This document shows positions 17,808 to 27,248 of a stretch of 64,000 nucleotides of DNA, piece after piece. Both the position numbers and the translations under genes were made by a program. Each line of letters opens with the position of its first letter. Within the stretch, counting starts at the first letter, position 1. This DNA comes from JAJCYK01 sp965212195 (lineage in GTDB: Bacteria; Bacteroidota; Bacteroidia; Cytophagales; Cyclobacteriaceae), in NCBI GenBank assembly GCA_965212195.1, contig CBDBUW010000002.1, positions 248,001-312,000 on the forward strand, in the 5' to 3' direction. The notes below the pieces were generated by a model. The model saw nothing but the letters and a program-made list of their open reading frames with translations, was not told the DNA's origin and ran no database searches.

Positions 17808-19049
17808 TCAAACTCTAAACTTGGGGTAGTAGCGCAACAGAACCACGCCGGACAATAAGGTATAACCGGCCATCACATAATAGGCATAGGTGATGTTCTC
17901 ACCCTGAGCGAAAAAGGCCAGTGAAAAGACCAGAGTAAAGCTGGTGCGCATGATCAGGTTCAAAACACTAAAAACACTATTAACCCGGCCAATTACCTGG
18001 TTGGGGATATGATCGAACAAGTAACTTACTCTAAGAATGCGTGTGCCGGCATTGGCAAATCCAATTAGAAATCCCACAATAAAATAATAGGGCACAGACT
18101 TTAATAACGCACACAAAGTCAGCAACAGGGTAGTCAAAAACATAAAAAATATGATCACTTTAACTTTGGGCCATCCCTGTGTCCACCGCCCTATAAAGAT
18201 CCCAGCCATTAAAGCGCCCACGCCATAAAGCATTTCCATACCCCCGAATACTTCACCTCCTACCTTCAGAAAATTAGTGATATACATGGGCATTACGGTG
18301 AATAAACTCACCAGTAAAATCACAAATATAGAATGAGTAAAGAAGCCGAATAAAAACACCGTCGGATGGTCCCTCAGGAATTTGAATCCCGTTTTCAATC
18401 TGGAGACCAGGGGGCTCCGATCGATCTTAAATACTTTATCCGGAATGTAGCGTATAAAGGAGATCAAAAATACGGACACAAAGTAGGTAATGCCATCCAA
18501 GGTAAAGATCTCGTAAATTTCCCAGGCCTCAATGGTGATATGTCCTAGCAGGGGTAAGTGGGTGTCCACACCTTCCAATAAAATCACTGCCATGGCGCCC
18601 GCCATTACGTTGGTAGCCTGTCCCACGATCTCAATGTAGCTGGTAACCCGGGTGTAATGTTTGGGGAGGCTTATTTCCTGTACGAAGGCATATAAATTGG
18701 GGTAGTGCATGCGATAGCCAAACACGGTTATGGTAAAGACCAACACGATCAGCGGTAAGGGCAGGCTTCCCTGGAGCCAACCAGCACCTGCCACCAACAA
18801 TAGGATGCTACCTTCTACGATGTTGGTGGATAAAAACAACCCCCGCCGGTTAAAGCGATCTACCAAAGTACCGGCAAATAGCCCCCAAAATATGGTAGCA
18901 AAAGTTATGGCCGCGAAGATGATATTAAACTGCGAAGAAATCCCTCTTTGGGCGAAATACCAGGGTATGGCCAACATGGATACTCCCTGGGCAAAACCGG
19001 AAATGGCATTGGCTGCGAATAGTAATGCAAGAGCCTTTGGGTTTTTCAA
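17808..19049 (-). CDS. MFS transporter (multidrug/siderophore exporter-like)
   Basis: 413 residues with 12 predicted helices in two bundles. The loop between helices 2 and 3 reads GTLVDRFNRRGLF, the MFS motif A variant of the MFS_3/EntS-like exporters, and a central hydrophilic loop holds DRSPLVSRLKTGFKFL. The substrate is not predictable. It diverges from recX across 57 nt that should carry both promoters, although no clear consensus box is seen. Confidence 0.87.
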   Translation of the reverse strand: MKNPKALALLFAANAISGFAQGVSMLAIPWYFAQRGISSQFNIIFAAITFATIFWGLFAGTLVDRFNRRGLFLSTNIVEGSILLLVAGAGWLQGSLPLPLIVLVFTITVFGYRMHYPNLYAFVQEISLPKHYTRVTSYIEIVGQATNVMAGAMAVILLEGVDTHLPLLGHITIEAWEIYEIFTLDGITYFVSVFLISFIRYIPDKVFKIDRSPLVSRLKTGFKFLRDHPTVFLFGFFTHSIFVILLVSLFTVMPMYITNFLKVGGEVFGGMEMLYGVGALMAGIFIGRWTQGWPKVKVIIFFMFLTTLLLTLCALLKSVPYYFIVGFLIGFANAGTRILRVSYLFDHIPNQVIGRVNSVFSVLNLIMRTSFTLVFSLAFFAQGENITYAYYVMAGYTLLSGVVLLRYYPKFRV

Positions 19050-19106
19050 TTATTAGTAAATTGCCTGGGAATTATCCTGAGTTAACAGGTTTGTAATATA
19101 GTCCAA

Positions 19107-19589
19107 ATGGGTAAGACAGCAAAGGAGGAGGAGTTTCGCAAAAATGCCAAGTTAAAGGCAGCCCGTTACTGTGCTTACCGGGAACGTACTCAGAAAGAAG
19201 TTAGAGAGAAACTACACAGCTATGGTCTTGAGTGGGACGCGGCTGAAGAGGTAATTTCTGATCTGATCACTGAGGGCTTTATCAATGAGGAGCGATTTGC
19301 CATAGCCTACGCCGGCGGTAAATTCCGACTAAAAAAATGGGGCAAGCTAAAAATCCAGCAGGGACTTGAATCGCATGGCCTTACCAGCTACTGCATCAAT
19401 AAAGCGTTGCGCTCCATTGAGGATCCCGATTATCATCAGACCCTTAGGAAATTGATATCGGAGAAATGGCGTAAACTGGATATCGAGGATCTGTTTGTGC
19501 GCAGGCATAAGGCCGCCCAGTATGTAATGTCTAAAGGGTATGAACCTGATCTTATTTGGAAAATACTAAAAGAGCCTATTGGGGAGTGA
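19107..19589 (+). CDS. recX: Regulatory protein RecX
   Basis: 160 residues, three-helix repeats typical of RecX, which caps and modulates RecA filaments. Diagnostic pieces are AARYCAYRERTQKEVREKL (about 14-32), GFINEERFAIAYA (about 63-75), FRLKKWGKLKIQQGL and YVMSKGYEPDLIWKIL. recA is not in the window. The 3' end overlaps the 3' end of the opposite DUF4230 gene by 14 nt. Confidence 0.92.
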   Translation: MGKTAKEEEFRKNAKLKAARYCAYRERTQKEVREKLHSYGLEWDAAEEVISDLITEGFINEERFAIAYAGGKFRLKKWGKLKIQQGLESHGLTSYCINKALRSIEDPDYHQTLRKLISEKWRKLDIEDLFVRRHKAAQYVMSKGYEPDLIWKILKEPIGE

Positions 19590-20214
19590 GCTTCACCTTG
19601 GTAATATCATAAACTAAAATTACCTTTCTCTGGGAAAGCTGCTCCAGCAATGGCTTCAATACCAACTCGGCATTTTCCTTGGTCTGCTCCAGGATGCCTG
19701 AATTCAAGGCCGACTCCCGGATCTGGTTTTCCGCACTCTTGTAGGCCCTCTCTATGAAACTCTTTTCGCTGGTAAACATGCCGGTCTCCAAAGCATAAAC
19801 ACGGGTCTTTTCTAAGTCCAATTTGAAATAACAAATTTCCGGCGCCGGTAATTGTACCAACAGGGTATCCCCTGCTACCTGCAAATCCTTCACCTCCATC
19901 TTGGTAAGGTCCAGGCAGCCTACTGCCTCACCATTGGAGATCAAAACCGCCTTGGAATCACCTTCCAACTTAAAAAGACTATAAAAATCACGACCCACCT
20001 TTTGTATCTCGGTGATCTCCTGAAAATGATACTTGGTTAATTCCAGTTTTCCCAGTTCCTCCATACGCTCCAATACCAGGGTTTGAATTATCGTTTCGTT
20101 GGTTTGAGCTTGGGGCAAAAAATTGATAGAGGACCAATTGTTCCACACCAAGTAGCCGCAAAGGGCTAAAAACACCCAGGGGAATAACCAAAAAATGATC
20201 TTTAATGTACGCAT
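19576..20214 (-). CDS. DUF4230 family membrane-anchored protein
   Basis: 212 residues: one N-terminal membrane helix (about 5-24), then a periplasmic domain with beta strands and a long amphipathic helix (IERAYKSAENQIRES) near the end. The composition and the terminal RKVILVYDI strand match DUF4230, a family of unknown function that resembles prohibitin/SPFH-like anchored proteins in layout only. Convergent overlap with recX. Confidence 0.82.
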   Translation of the reverse strand: MRTLKIIFWLFPWVFLALCGYLVWNNWSSINFLPQAQTNETIIQTLVLERMEELGKLELTKYHFQEITEIQKVGRDFYSLFKLEGDSKAVLISNGEAVGCLDLTKMEVKDLQVAGDTLLVQLPAPEICYFKLDLEKTRVYALETGMFTSEKSFIERAYKSAENQIRESALNSGILEQTKENAELVLKPLLEQLSQRKVILVYDITKVKLTPQ

Positions 20215-20248
20215 ATTAACTGTTTTGAGTGCCTGATATGAGCTTCTT

Positions 20249-20274
20249 ACCTGTCCACCGACAGGTTCTTTTTT
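20249..20274 (+). terminator. Terminator-like hairpin on the plus strand, upstream of the radical SAM gene
   Basis: ACCTGTC (20249-20255), loop CACC, GACAGGT (20260-20266), then TCTTTTTT. The T-run works only in the plus direction. The only plus-strand gene to its left is recX, 660 nt away across the opposite DUF4230 gene, so it would end antisense readthrough. Confidence 0.6.
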
Positions 20275-20423
20275 ATACTGGGAATTTCACCGACTCTAGC
20301 GATTTTCTAATTAATAGTATGCTGTCGGTAAATATCATAAAAATGATGCTCTTTAAGGTAAGTTACTATTACTCTATGCTCCTTTAAAATTTTAATGTCT
20401 AATTTAGGAAAAAGATAGTAGTT

Positions 20424-20431
20424 TAGTTTTG
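20424..20431 (+). promoter_or_regulatory. -7 promoter box overlapping the radical SAM start region
   Basis: TAGTTTTG, exact TAnnTTTG consensus, only 2 nt before the ATG at 20434. If this is the promoter, transcription would begin inside the first codons and the ATG at 20467 becomes the more likely start. No convincing -33 element is seen. Confidence 0.4.
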
Positions 20432-20433
20432 CA

Positions 20434-21456
20434 ATGATCTCCAACCTGCAGGATAGCCTTAATCTCATGTCGAAATTCACTCCCCGCAGGGGGGTTAATG
20501 CTCTGCGCTTGCTCTCCAGTTACTATTATTCCAAGTGGACCAAACAGAGCCGGCAATGGGGGCTGCCCTTAAGTGTATCCATCGAGCCCACCACCAGCTG
20601 CAATTTGCGTTGTCCGGAATGCCCCAGTGGGCTGAGGAACTTTACCCGCCCTACCGGGATGCTCTCTGTGGATCTTTTCCAGCAAACCCTGGATCAGCTG
20701 GCTCCAGCATTGTGGTATTTATTATTGTATTTTCAAGGCGAGCCTTATCTACATCCGCAGTTCTACGACCTGGTAAAAGCCGCCTCCGATAAAAAGGTTT
20801 ACACCGCCACTTCTACCAACGGTCATTTCCTAAATTCCGACAATGCCCGCAAGACGGTGGAATCCGGTTTGGACCGATTGATCATATCTATTGACGGTAC
20901 CACTCAGGAAACCTACGAGAGCTATCGCATCGGCGGTAAGTTGGAGCGTGTACTGGAAGGAACCCGCCAGCTGGTAGCATGGAAAAAAAAGCTAAGATCG
21001 AGCACGCCTCACCTGGTATTTCAGTTTCTGGTAGTGAAACCCAATGAACACCAGATCGAGGAGGTCCAAGCTCTGGCAAAAGATCTGCAAGTAGATGCGG
21101 TAGGATTTAAAACGGCTCAGATATACGACTATGAGCAGGGATCACCGCTGATCCCTGAAAACGATAAATACTCTCGCTATCGAGCACAGGCCGATGGAAC
21201 TTACAGCATAAAAAACCGTATGCTCAATCATTGTTGGAAAATGTGGCATAGTTGCGTCATCACCTGGGACGGGCAGGTGGTGCCGTGCTGTTTTGACAAA
21301 GATGCCCATCATGTATTGGGTGATATGAATAAACAGTCTTTCAAGGATCTGTGGTTCAGTACTCCATATGACCGTTTCCGACAACAACTGATTCACGCCC
21401 GCGAGCAAGTGGATATGTGCCGCAACTGTACCGAAGGCACCCGGGTTTGGGCTTGA
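20434..21456 (+). CDS. Radical SAM / SPASM domain protein
   Basis: 340 residues. The [4Fe-4S] radical SAM motif CNLRCPEC gives Cys56, Cys60 and Cys63 when counted from 20434. A C-terminal SPASM-like Cys set follows: CWKMWHSC near 268-275, VVPCCFDKD near 286-294 and MCRNC near 329-333. Such proteins modify peptides, proteins or small molecules; the layout resembles SPASM enzymes near polysaccharide or cofactor genes. No precursor peptide gene is visible nearby, so the substrate is unknown. The start may be ATG 20467 (MSKFTPRRG), giving 329 residues, because a promoter box overlaps the first start. It ends flush against the opposite inositol-monophosphatase-like gene. Confidence 0.88.
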   Translation: MISNLQDSLNLMSKFTPRRGVNALRLLSSYYYSKWTKQSRQWGLPLSVSIEPTTSCNLRCPECPSGLRNFTRPTGMLSVDLFQQTLDQLAPALWYLLLYFQGEPYLHPQFYDLVKAASDKKVYTATSTNGHFLNSDNARKTVESGLDRLIISIDGTTQETYESYRIGGKLERVLEGTRQLVAWKKKLRSSTPHLVFQFLVVKPNEHQIEEVQALAKDLQVDAVGFKTAQIYDYEQGSPLIPENDKYSRYRAQADGTYSIKNRMLNHCWKMWHSCVITWDGQVVPCCFDKDAHHVLGDMNKQSFKDLWFSTPYDRFRQQLIHAREQVDMCRNCTEGTRVWA

Positions 21457-22245
21457 TCATTGCCAATGTTCTTGGATGATCTCCAATAATTCGCTGTGTA
21501 CCTGGTTGGCCGCTAAAATCTCACGTCCCCACAGGTATTCATTACCACCTTTGAAATCTGTGATCTTTCCCCCTGCTTGTTGCACCAACACCACACCGGC
21601 AGCCACATCGTATATATTCAGGTTATGTTCAAAAAAAGCCGACACCCGCCCACAGGCCACGTAGGCTAGATCGAGTGCAGCACTACCCATCCTGCGAATG
21701 CCATGAGTGCACTGCATACATTGGCCTAAAATACCCAGATACTGATCCAGCCGGTCAAAACGGATTTGAGGATAGCCGGTGGCCAGCACACTCTCACGCA
21801 ATTTCGCTTGGGCAGCCAAGGTGATCTCCTGGCCATTGCAGTAGGCCTTCCCCTCCTTGGAGGCATAGAAACATTCTCTCCTGGTGACATCGTAAATAAC
21901 ACCCAGCACCGGAACACCATGTTTCATTAAAGCAATACTGATACAATAAACAGGGATCCCATGAATAAAATTGGTAGTGCCATCCAATGGATCAATCACC
22001 CACTGCCAGGGTTTTTCCTGGGTAGGCACTGTCTGTTCTTCAGTAATGAATCCAGCCTCGGGCAATATCTCTCGCAGGCTGGATACCAAAAGCTTTTCCG
22101 TATTCTTGTCTACATAGGAAACTAGATCGTTATTCCCTTTATATTCCAGGTCTTTCCATTGGAATTGAGCCTGAGCTTCCCGAATGAAGGTTCCTGCTTC
22201 ATCGCTAATTTTTATTACTTGGGTCAAAAGTTGGGCGAGGTTCAT
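21457..22245 (-). CDS. Inositol monophosphatase family phosphatase (SuhB/CysQ-like)
   Basis: 262 residues. Metal-binding motifs are complete: GFITEEQ with Glu69/Glu70, WVIDPLDGTTNF with Asp85 and Asp88, and IYDVAAGVVLVQQAGG near 213. The last is usually WDxAAG; here Tyr replaces Trp. The enzyme hydrolyses inositol-1-phosphate or similar phosphate esters; the exact substrate is open. Start overlaps the lnt stop by 4 nt, so it ends a tightly packed minus-strand operon. Confidence 0.9.
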   Translation of the reverse strand: MNLAQLLTQVIKISDEAGTFIREAQAQFQWKDLEYKGNNDLVSYVDKNTEKLLVSSLREILPEAGFITEEQTVPTQEKPWQWVIDPLDGTTNFIHGIPVYCISIALMKHGVPVLGVIYDVTRRECFYASKEGKAYCNGQEITLAAQAKLRESVLATGYPQIRFDRLDQYLGILGQCMQCTHGIRRMGSAALDLAYVACGRVSAFFEHNLNIYDVAAGVVLVQQAGGKITDFKGGNEYLWGREILAANQVHSELLEIIQEHWQ

Positions 22246-23879
22246 AACTTGGTCCTCCGCTTAACCCATGCCGAAAGCAACACCAAAACTGACAGCCATA
22301 ATGCCGTTCTTCCCAGATAGTCACCGTATCGAGTATAAAAGGTTAGTTCACTGTTGGCCTGAAGACTGGCTTTAATTACATCCTGCTGCCAAAACTCCGT
22401 GGCTTCCAGTATTTCACCTTTTTGGGTTATAAATGCTGATATACCGGTGTTGGCGGAACGGGCTATGGCTCTGCGGTTCTCAATAGCCCTGAGCACTGCG
22501 TAATGTAGATGTTGCTTATGTCCGGGACTGTTCTTCCACCAGCCGTCGTTCGTTATGATCCCAATAAAGTGAGCCCCATTACGGATATACTGAGCCATAA
22601 AATCACCGTAAATAGACTCATAACAAATGGCTGGGGCCAGTCCGTAACCTTGCTGATTTAGGAAAACGGTGCGTTCGTTTTGTTTACCCAATTGTCCGCT
22701 GGTACCACCGAAATCTACCAGTAGATCCGAAAGAAATCCGAATATCTTAGGGTACGGCATGGTTTCCGGCCCGGGTACCAGCTTGGATTTATGATAAGTT
22801 TGATAATCGCCTTTATCACCTAGAAAATAGGCGGTGTTAAATACATCGTACACGGAGTCACCGTTACGACGGGCCGTGATGGTGGCTTCTTCTGGGCTGT
22901 TATAAAGAGTATAGCTGGTGAGGCCGGTTAGCAGAGAAAGATGGGGATATTGCTGTTTAAAGGATTTCATTTTACGGATGGACCGCAAGTCTGTAGCTTG
23001 CAAGGAACGATTTTCCATGATCATTCCCGGATCCAACAAAGCTGCTTCTTCAAAGCCACCGTCAATTGCGGTTTCCGGCCACAACACAAATGCGGTACTA
23101 TCGCCGATAGCCTGGCGAGACAAATAGACAAATCGATCTACTTGCTGTTCAAAGTCTATGAAATCTTCGGAATCGATAAATTTTTCCGTGTAGGGGTCAA
23201 TGTTGGGCTGTACCGCCACCAGCTCAACGTTTGGTCCTTTCTCCTGGTAAGATCCATATCGGATATAGGAAATAACAATTGGTAGTAAAACCCCCAGAAC
23301 CGTTGCCCACCACCAGGAACGACGCATCTTTAAAAGCGAGACCAACACTCCAATGTTGATCGCCACAATCCAAAGCGTTCCCCCGAAAACCCCGGTATAT
23401 TCATACCACTGTATCCATTGGGGATACATGGCAAAGCCGTTTCCCAAGGTTAGCCATGGCCAGCTTATTTCCCAGTTAAGGTGAATAAATTCAAAGGAAC
23501 ACCAGAACAATAGAAGACCCAAATAACCCCAAGAGGAGCCGCCAAGTCTGGCTGTTAGTCTGAATAACACCCATGGGATAGCCATTAATAAAGAATTAGC
23601 AGCTATGGCCACTACACTTCCCACAGCTGTGGAATAATACATCCACCAGGTGGTGCCCGCATTCCAGATCAAACAAGCCCAAAAAGCCATGAGAAAAAAG
23701 CGGAATCCTCGGCGATCCAATCGTAAATGATGTTCGGCCCAAAGCAAGGGTACCCAAGCCACGAATAGTATAGGAGCGGCTTTTCCTACCGGCCAGCCCA
23801 GCCATAATAACAGACCGCTTAAACTGGCAGCGCCCCACAAATGAATAGACTTAGGCTCCGATAACCAGGACAAATTCAC
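22242..23879 (-). CDS. lnt: Apolipoprotein N-acyltransferase
   Basis: Transfers the third acyl chain to the N-terminal cysteine of lipoproteins in the inner membrane. 545 residues: about six to seven helices (1-210), then a carbon-nitrogen hydrolase domain with the catalytic triad in order, Glu in LWPETAIDGG (about 264), Lys in YHKSKLVPGPE (about 363) and Cys in PAICYESIYGD (about 418), and a final helix. The start overlaps rsmI by 29 nt and no later Met is reasonable before the first helix. It fits the window's lipoprotein theme (two lspA genes and several lipoproteins). Confidence 0.95.
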   Translation of the reverse strand: MNLSWLSEPKSIHLWGAASLSGLLLWLGWPVGKAAPILFVAWVPLLWAEHHLRLDRRGFRFFLMAFWACLIWNAGTTWWMYYSTAVGSVVAIAANSLLMAIPWVLFRLTARLGGSSWGYLGLLLFWCSFEFIHLNWEISWPWLTLGNGFAMYPQWIQWYEYTGVFGGTLWIVAINIGVLVSLLKMRRSWWWATVLGVLLPIVISYIRYGSYQEKGPNVELVAVQPNIDPYTEKFIDSEDFIDFEQQVDRFVYLSRQAIGDSTAFVLWPETAIDGGFEEAALLDPGMIMENRSLQATDLRSIRKMKSFKQQYPHLSLLTGLTSYTLYNSPEEATITARRNGDSVYDVFNTAYFLGDKGDYQTYHKSKLVPGPETMPYPKIFGFLSDLLVDFGGTSGQLGKQNERTVFLNQQGYGLAPAICYESIYGDFMAQYIRNGAHFIGIITNDGWWKNSPGHKQHLHYAVLRAIENRRAIARSANTGISAFITQKGEILEATEFWQQDVIKASLQANSELTFYTRYGDYLGRTALWLSVLVLLSAWVKRRTKL

Positions 23880-24522
23880 CCTTTATTGATTTTTGTTCAA
23901 AATAAGATATCACTTCCTCAAAAGTTCCCCGTATAGTTTCTTCGTGTAACTTAGTTAGTTCTCGTGAGACTGCAACAGGACGAGGCCCCAAAACTTCGTG
24001 AAGTTGATTCAAGGTTTTTATCAATCGGTGAGGAGACTCGTAAAGAACCATAGTCCTGGTTTCCAGGGCAAGTTCAGCCAACCTTTTCCGGCGCCCCTTT
24101 TTTAATGGCAAGAAACCCTCAAATACAAAACGATCGATGGGCAATCCGGAGTTCACCAAGGCCGGAATTAATGCGGTTGCCCCTGGCAGGCACTCCACAT
24201 CCACTTCATGCTGCACACAAGCACGCACCAAGAGAAATCCGGGGTCGGATATACCGGGGGTGCCGGCATCGGTGACCAAGGCCATGGTTTCCCCTTTTTT
24301 CATCCGGCTTACCAGCTCCTCTACCTTTTTATGTTCGTTATAGGCATGATAACTCTGTAAATTGGCGGATATGCCATAGTGTTTTAACAACTTACCGGAC
24401 GTACGGGTATCTTCAGTTAAGACTATATCCACCTCTTTCAAGATCCGAATAGCCCGCAACGTCATATCTTCCAAATTCCCAATGGGTGTTGGAACAAGAT
24501 ATAGGCGGGTAGTTGCAGGCAT
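23851..24522 (-). CDS. rsmI: 16S rRNA (cytidine1402-2'-O)-methyltransferase
   Basis: SAM-dependent methylation of C1402 in the 30S decoding site. 223 residues, slightly short for the family (about 230-290), because the C-terminal extension is missing. The tetrapyrrole-methylase fold motifs are LVPTPIGNLEDMTLRAI (about 8-24), LTEDTRTSG and ALVTDAGTPGISDPG (about 81-95). Its last 29 nt overlap the lnt start in another frame. Confidence 0.95.
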   Translation of the reverse strand: MPATTRLYLVPTPIGNLEDMTLRAIRILKEVDIVLTEDTRTSGKLLKHYGISANLQSYHAYNEHKKVEELVSRMKKGETMALVTDAGTPGISDPGFLLVRACVQHEVDVECLPGATALIPALVNSGLPIDRFVFEGFLPLKKGRRKRLAELALETRTMVLYESPHRLIKTLNQLHEVLGPRPVAVSRELTKLHEETIRGTFEEVISYFEQKSIKGEFVLVIGA

Positions 24523-24542
24523 TAAGCTAATGGCTTATGGGG

Positions 24543-24776
24543 CTAAGCCACTAACTCATCGATAGCGGCGGCCAGCTTCCGGTCTTTGTCCGTTACAATA
24601 TCGCCGGCGTCATGGGTGCTTAATTGGATGATCACGGTGTGGTATACATTGCTCCAATTGGGGTGATGATCCATTTTTTCAGCAAGAATGGCCACTTTGG
24701 TCATAAATCCGAAAGCCTCTACGAAATTCTTGAATTCAAATGTTCGCGATAATTTATTGTCTTGTTCGGTCCACAT
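24543..24776 (-). CDS. 4a-hydroxytetrahydrobiopterin dehydratase (pterin-4a-carbinolamine dehydratase)
   Basis: 77 residues, somewhat short for PCD (about 95-110) and lacking the usual N-terminal extension. The signature is intact: KMDHHPNWSNVYHTV (about 34-48, His37, His38, Pro39) and HDAGDIVTDKDRKLA near the C-terminus. It recycles pterin cofactor; it could also act in molybdopterin-related roles. No aromatic amino acid hydroxylase is visible in the window. Packed 12 nt behind DUF493. Confidence 0.9.
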   Translation of the reverse strand: MWTEQDNKLSRTFEFKNFVEAFGFMTKVAILAEKMDHHPNWSNVYHTVIIQLSTHDAGDIVTDKDRKLAAAIDELVA

Positions 24777-24788
24777 GATTTTTGGATG

Positions 24789-25055
24789 TTATAGTGCTAA
24801 GACGCCATCGATCTGGTAAGCCTTTTCATATATTCTCATCACCTCTTCGGATGATTCCATGATGATCTTAACAGATACACTGCGGTAATTCCCTTTGGAT
24901 GAATGCTTTACAGTGGTGTTCTCCGGAGGGAACAACGCTGTTACTTCACTTTCCTTGGAGCTAGGTACGATAAATTTAAACAAATACCAGGAGGGCCAGG
25001 AGTGTTCCTGATCCAACCGGTCTTTGAATTCATCCCTGGACTGGTCATAGTTCAT
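24789..25055 (-). CDS. DUF493 (YbeD-like) small protein
   Basis: 88 residues with the ferredoxin-like layout of DUF493: YLFKFIVPSS strand, a hydrophilic loop, and GNYRSVSVKIIMES followed by a helix and DGVLAL. E. coli YbeD sits by lipoate genes and may be regulatory; the role here is unknown. Part of the minus-strand run, 12 nt after the parvulin gene. Confidence 0.87.
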   Translation of the reverse strand: MNYDQSRDEFKDRLDQEHSWPSWYLFKFIVPSSKESEVTALFPPENTTVKHSSKGNYRSVSVKIIMESSEEVMRIYEKAYQIDGVLAL

Positions 25056-25067
25056 AACACCATGGGA

Positions 25068-27176
25068 TTAATAGAATTTGTATCGGCGATCCTCTATCCC
25101 TGCACTTTCTTTAATGGCATTGCTTACGTTGAACGAAGTCCTGTTCTCCAATTGCTGGGTAAGCTGTTGCTTGTACAGGGTGTAATCTGCAATCTCAGGG
25201 GCCGGTGTTTTGGAAAGCAATTCAATGATTAGAACACCATTTTCTGATTCCATGGGAGGAGTACGATCACCTGGCTCCAATGCAAAAGTTCTGCCCACAG
25301 CCAGTGGAGCAAAGCCCACATTTGGAATGGAATTACTGCTGAGCTTAAGGTCGCTGGTACTATAAACGGTGGCATCAGCACCATAGGCACTGGCCAGCTG
25401 GTCCAGGTCACCCTCTAAACCTGAGAGCTTATCTATGATCAATTGGGACTTCTTCTGGTTCTTTATTTTCAGGGTAATCTCATTACGTACATCTTCAACC
25501 GAAGCGGTTCCCTTTTCAGTCTCATTGGTCATGACCGCCACTACATAATTGTCGTCGATCTCATAGACATTGGAGACCCGGCCTTCTGACGCCTCCCGGT
25601 ACAGCCAGCTCACAATTTGCCGGGCATTACCTAAAGTACCGAATCTACGGGCATTCTTATCAATATTAGTGGCATCGTAGACGTTTAAACCATCCTGGCT
25701 AGCAGTAGCTTCAAAATTTTCCAAGTCGTCGCTTTTACTTCTAAAGATATCGGCTTTACGATAGGCCTCATCCCTGGTTTTATCACTTGGCAACAGCTCC
25801 CTGCTAACTGTTGCTACTTTGTAAGACTGGTTGTTAGCGGTGTTGGTAACACTGATGATATGATACCCAAATTGGGTCTCCACCAGCTCGGGTAACAATC
25901 CCGGTGCAGAGGCATCAAATACCGCGTCCTGGAATTCGGCTACCATGGCTCCACTGCGGAACCATCCCAAGTCGCCCCCTTGACTAGCCGTACCATCGGT
26001 TCCATGTATCAGGGCCTTTTCAGCAAAATCAGCCCCTGACTTAAGCTCCTGTAGTACCCCCTGCGCTTCCGCTCTGGCATCTTCCTTTGCTTCAATACTA
26101 TTGTTTGCCCATTTGACCAGTATGTGCTTGGCTCGGGCTGCCATAATGGTATCTTCCGCTATAGCAGAAACTTTATAAAGATTGTAGTATCCGTTTTCTG
26201 TAAAAGGACCGTAAACCGACCCAATCGACAAGTTTTCAAAATCTGACTGCAAAATCAATGGCAATAAGTCTACCGTAAAGCTGTTGTACCCACTCCCTAC
26301 TTCAGTATTGGTACGGGCAAACACGGAATCGTCTGTGCGTCTTTCAAAATCTTCCTTGATACTTTGCAACTCGGTTTGGAAATCAGCGCTGTCCAGTGCA
26401 GAGGGTTGAATAGAAAAGGTAACATACTTGAGGGCTCGACTTTCTTCCACAGTGTATTCTTGTTTATGATCATCCAGGTACTGGGATAGTTCATTGTCGC
26501 TAACGGTAACTGCGGAATCCCCTATGGCATAGTAGGGCACGTATAGGTATTTTAATTCGGCTACTTCGGTCTGGTCCTGATAAACCCTCTTCGATTCCTC
26601 CTGGGTGGCATAACTGGATTTTACCAACAGGTTATCATATTTAATGCGCCTTCGTCCTGCTAAGATGTCATCTTCCATGCTGTACCAGGCAGCCTGAGTC
26701 TCGGGGGGGAAGTTATTTAGATTGCTTAAGAACTGGATGATTGATTCCTGATCAAACTGACCGGTGGAAGGGTCGGTAAATGCTGCCACCAGGTCGGGGT
26801 GTATATTCTTACCCTGGACCATGTCCACTTCTTCCTCTCTGGTAACTTCCACACCCAGCTCCTGGAATTGCTCACTAAAAGCGATGTCGGCAATCATGCG
26901 TTCCCACGCCTGTTCCCGAATACTGTTGGATTCAACATCACTGGGTCGGCGGCCATTGCGCAGAGTGAACTTCTGAGTCATTAACTCTATTGCATTTTGG
27001 TACTCCGGGGCTTTGATGGTCTGCCCAGCTATTTCGCCTACACTGTTATCCTGGCCTCCAAATAATGAGGATCCCGGGCCTAACACATCTGCCAGCACAA
27101 AGGAAAGTATAGCTACACCTACTGCTGCCACTATCCAGGTTCCAGCCTTATTCCTTAGTTTGTTAATCAATGCCAT
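25068..27176 (-). CDS. SurA/PpiD-type periplasmic peptidyl-prolyl isomerase chaperone
   Basis: 702 residues. An N-terminal membrane helix (about 13-33, INKLRNKAGTWIVAAVGV) anchors it to the inner membrane, followed by a SurA-N-like helical region. A parvulin domain spans about 343-445 (RAKHILVKW, ASQGGDLGWF, FGYHIISV), and a long C-terminal helical portion holds a second, degenerate parvulin-like part. This is the PpiD layout, assisting folding of exported and outer-membrane proteins. It lies downstream of the CNNM gene with 72 nt between, inside the envelope operon. Confidence 0.92.
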   Translation of the reverse strand: MALINKLRNKAGTWIVAAVGVAILSFVLADVLGPGSSLFGGQDNSVGEIAGQTIKAPEYQNAIELMTQKFTLRNGRRPSDVESNSIREQAWERMIADIAFSEQFQELGVEVTREEEVDMVQGKNIHPDLVAAFTDPSTGQFDQESIIQFLSNLNNFPPETQAAWYSMEDDILAGRRRIKYDNLLVKSSYATQEESKRVYQDQTEVAELKYLYVPYYAIGDSAVTVSDNELSQYLDDHKQEYTVEESRALKYVTFSIQPSALDSADFQTELQSIKEDFERRTDDSVFARTNTEVGSGYNSFTVDLLPLILQSDFENLSIGSVYGPFTENGYYNLYKVSAIAEDTIMAARAKHILVKWANNSIEAKEDARAEAQGVLQELKSGADFAEKALIHGTDGTASQGGDLGWFRSGAMVAEFQDAVFDASAPGLLPELVETQFGYHIISVTNTANNQSYKVATVSRELLPSDKTRDEAYRKADIFRSKSDDLENFEATASQDGLNVYDATNIDKNARRFGTLGNARQIVSWLYREASEGRVSNVYEIDDNYVVAVMTNETEKGTASVEDVRNEITLKIKNQKKSQLIIDKLSGLEGDLDQLASAYGADATVYSTSDLKLSSNSIPNVGFAPLAVGRTFALEPGDRTPPMESENGVLIIELLSKTPAPEIADYTLYKQQLTQQLENRTSFNVSNAIKESAGIEDRRYKFY

Positions 27177-27248
27177 AATTCATCAAAATAGAGAACGGCA
27201 AAATTACTCACATAATAAGTCAAAATCAAAATATTAAAGCAGGTATTG

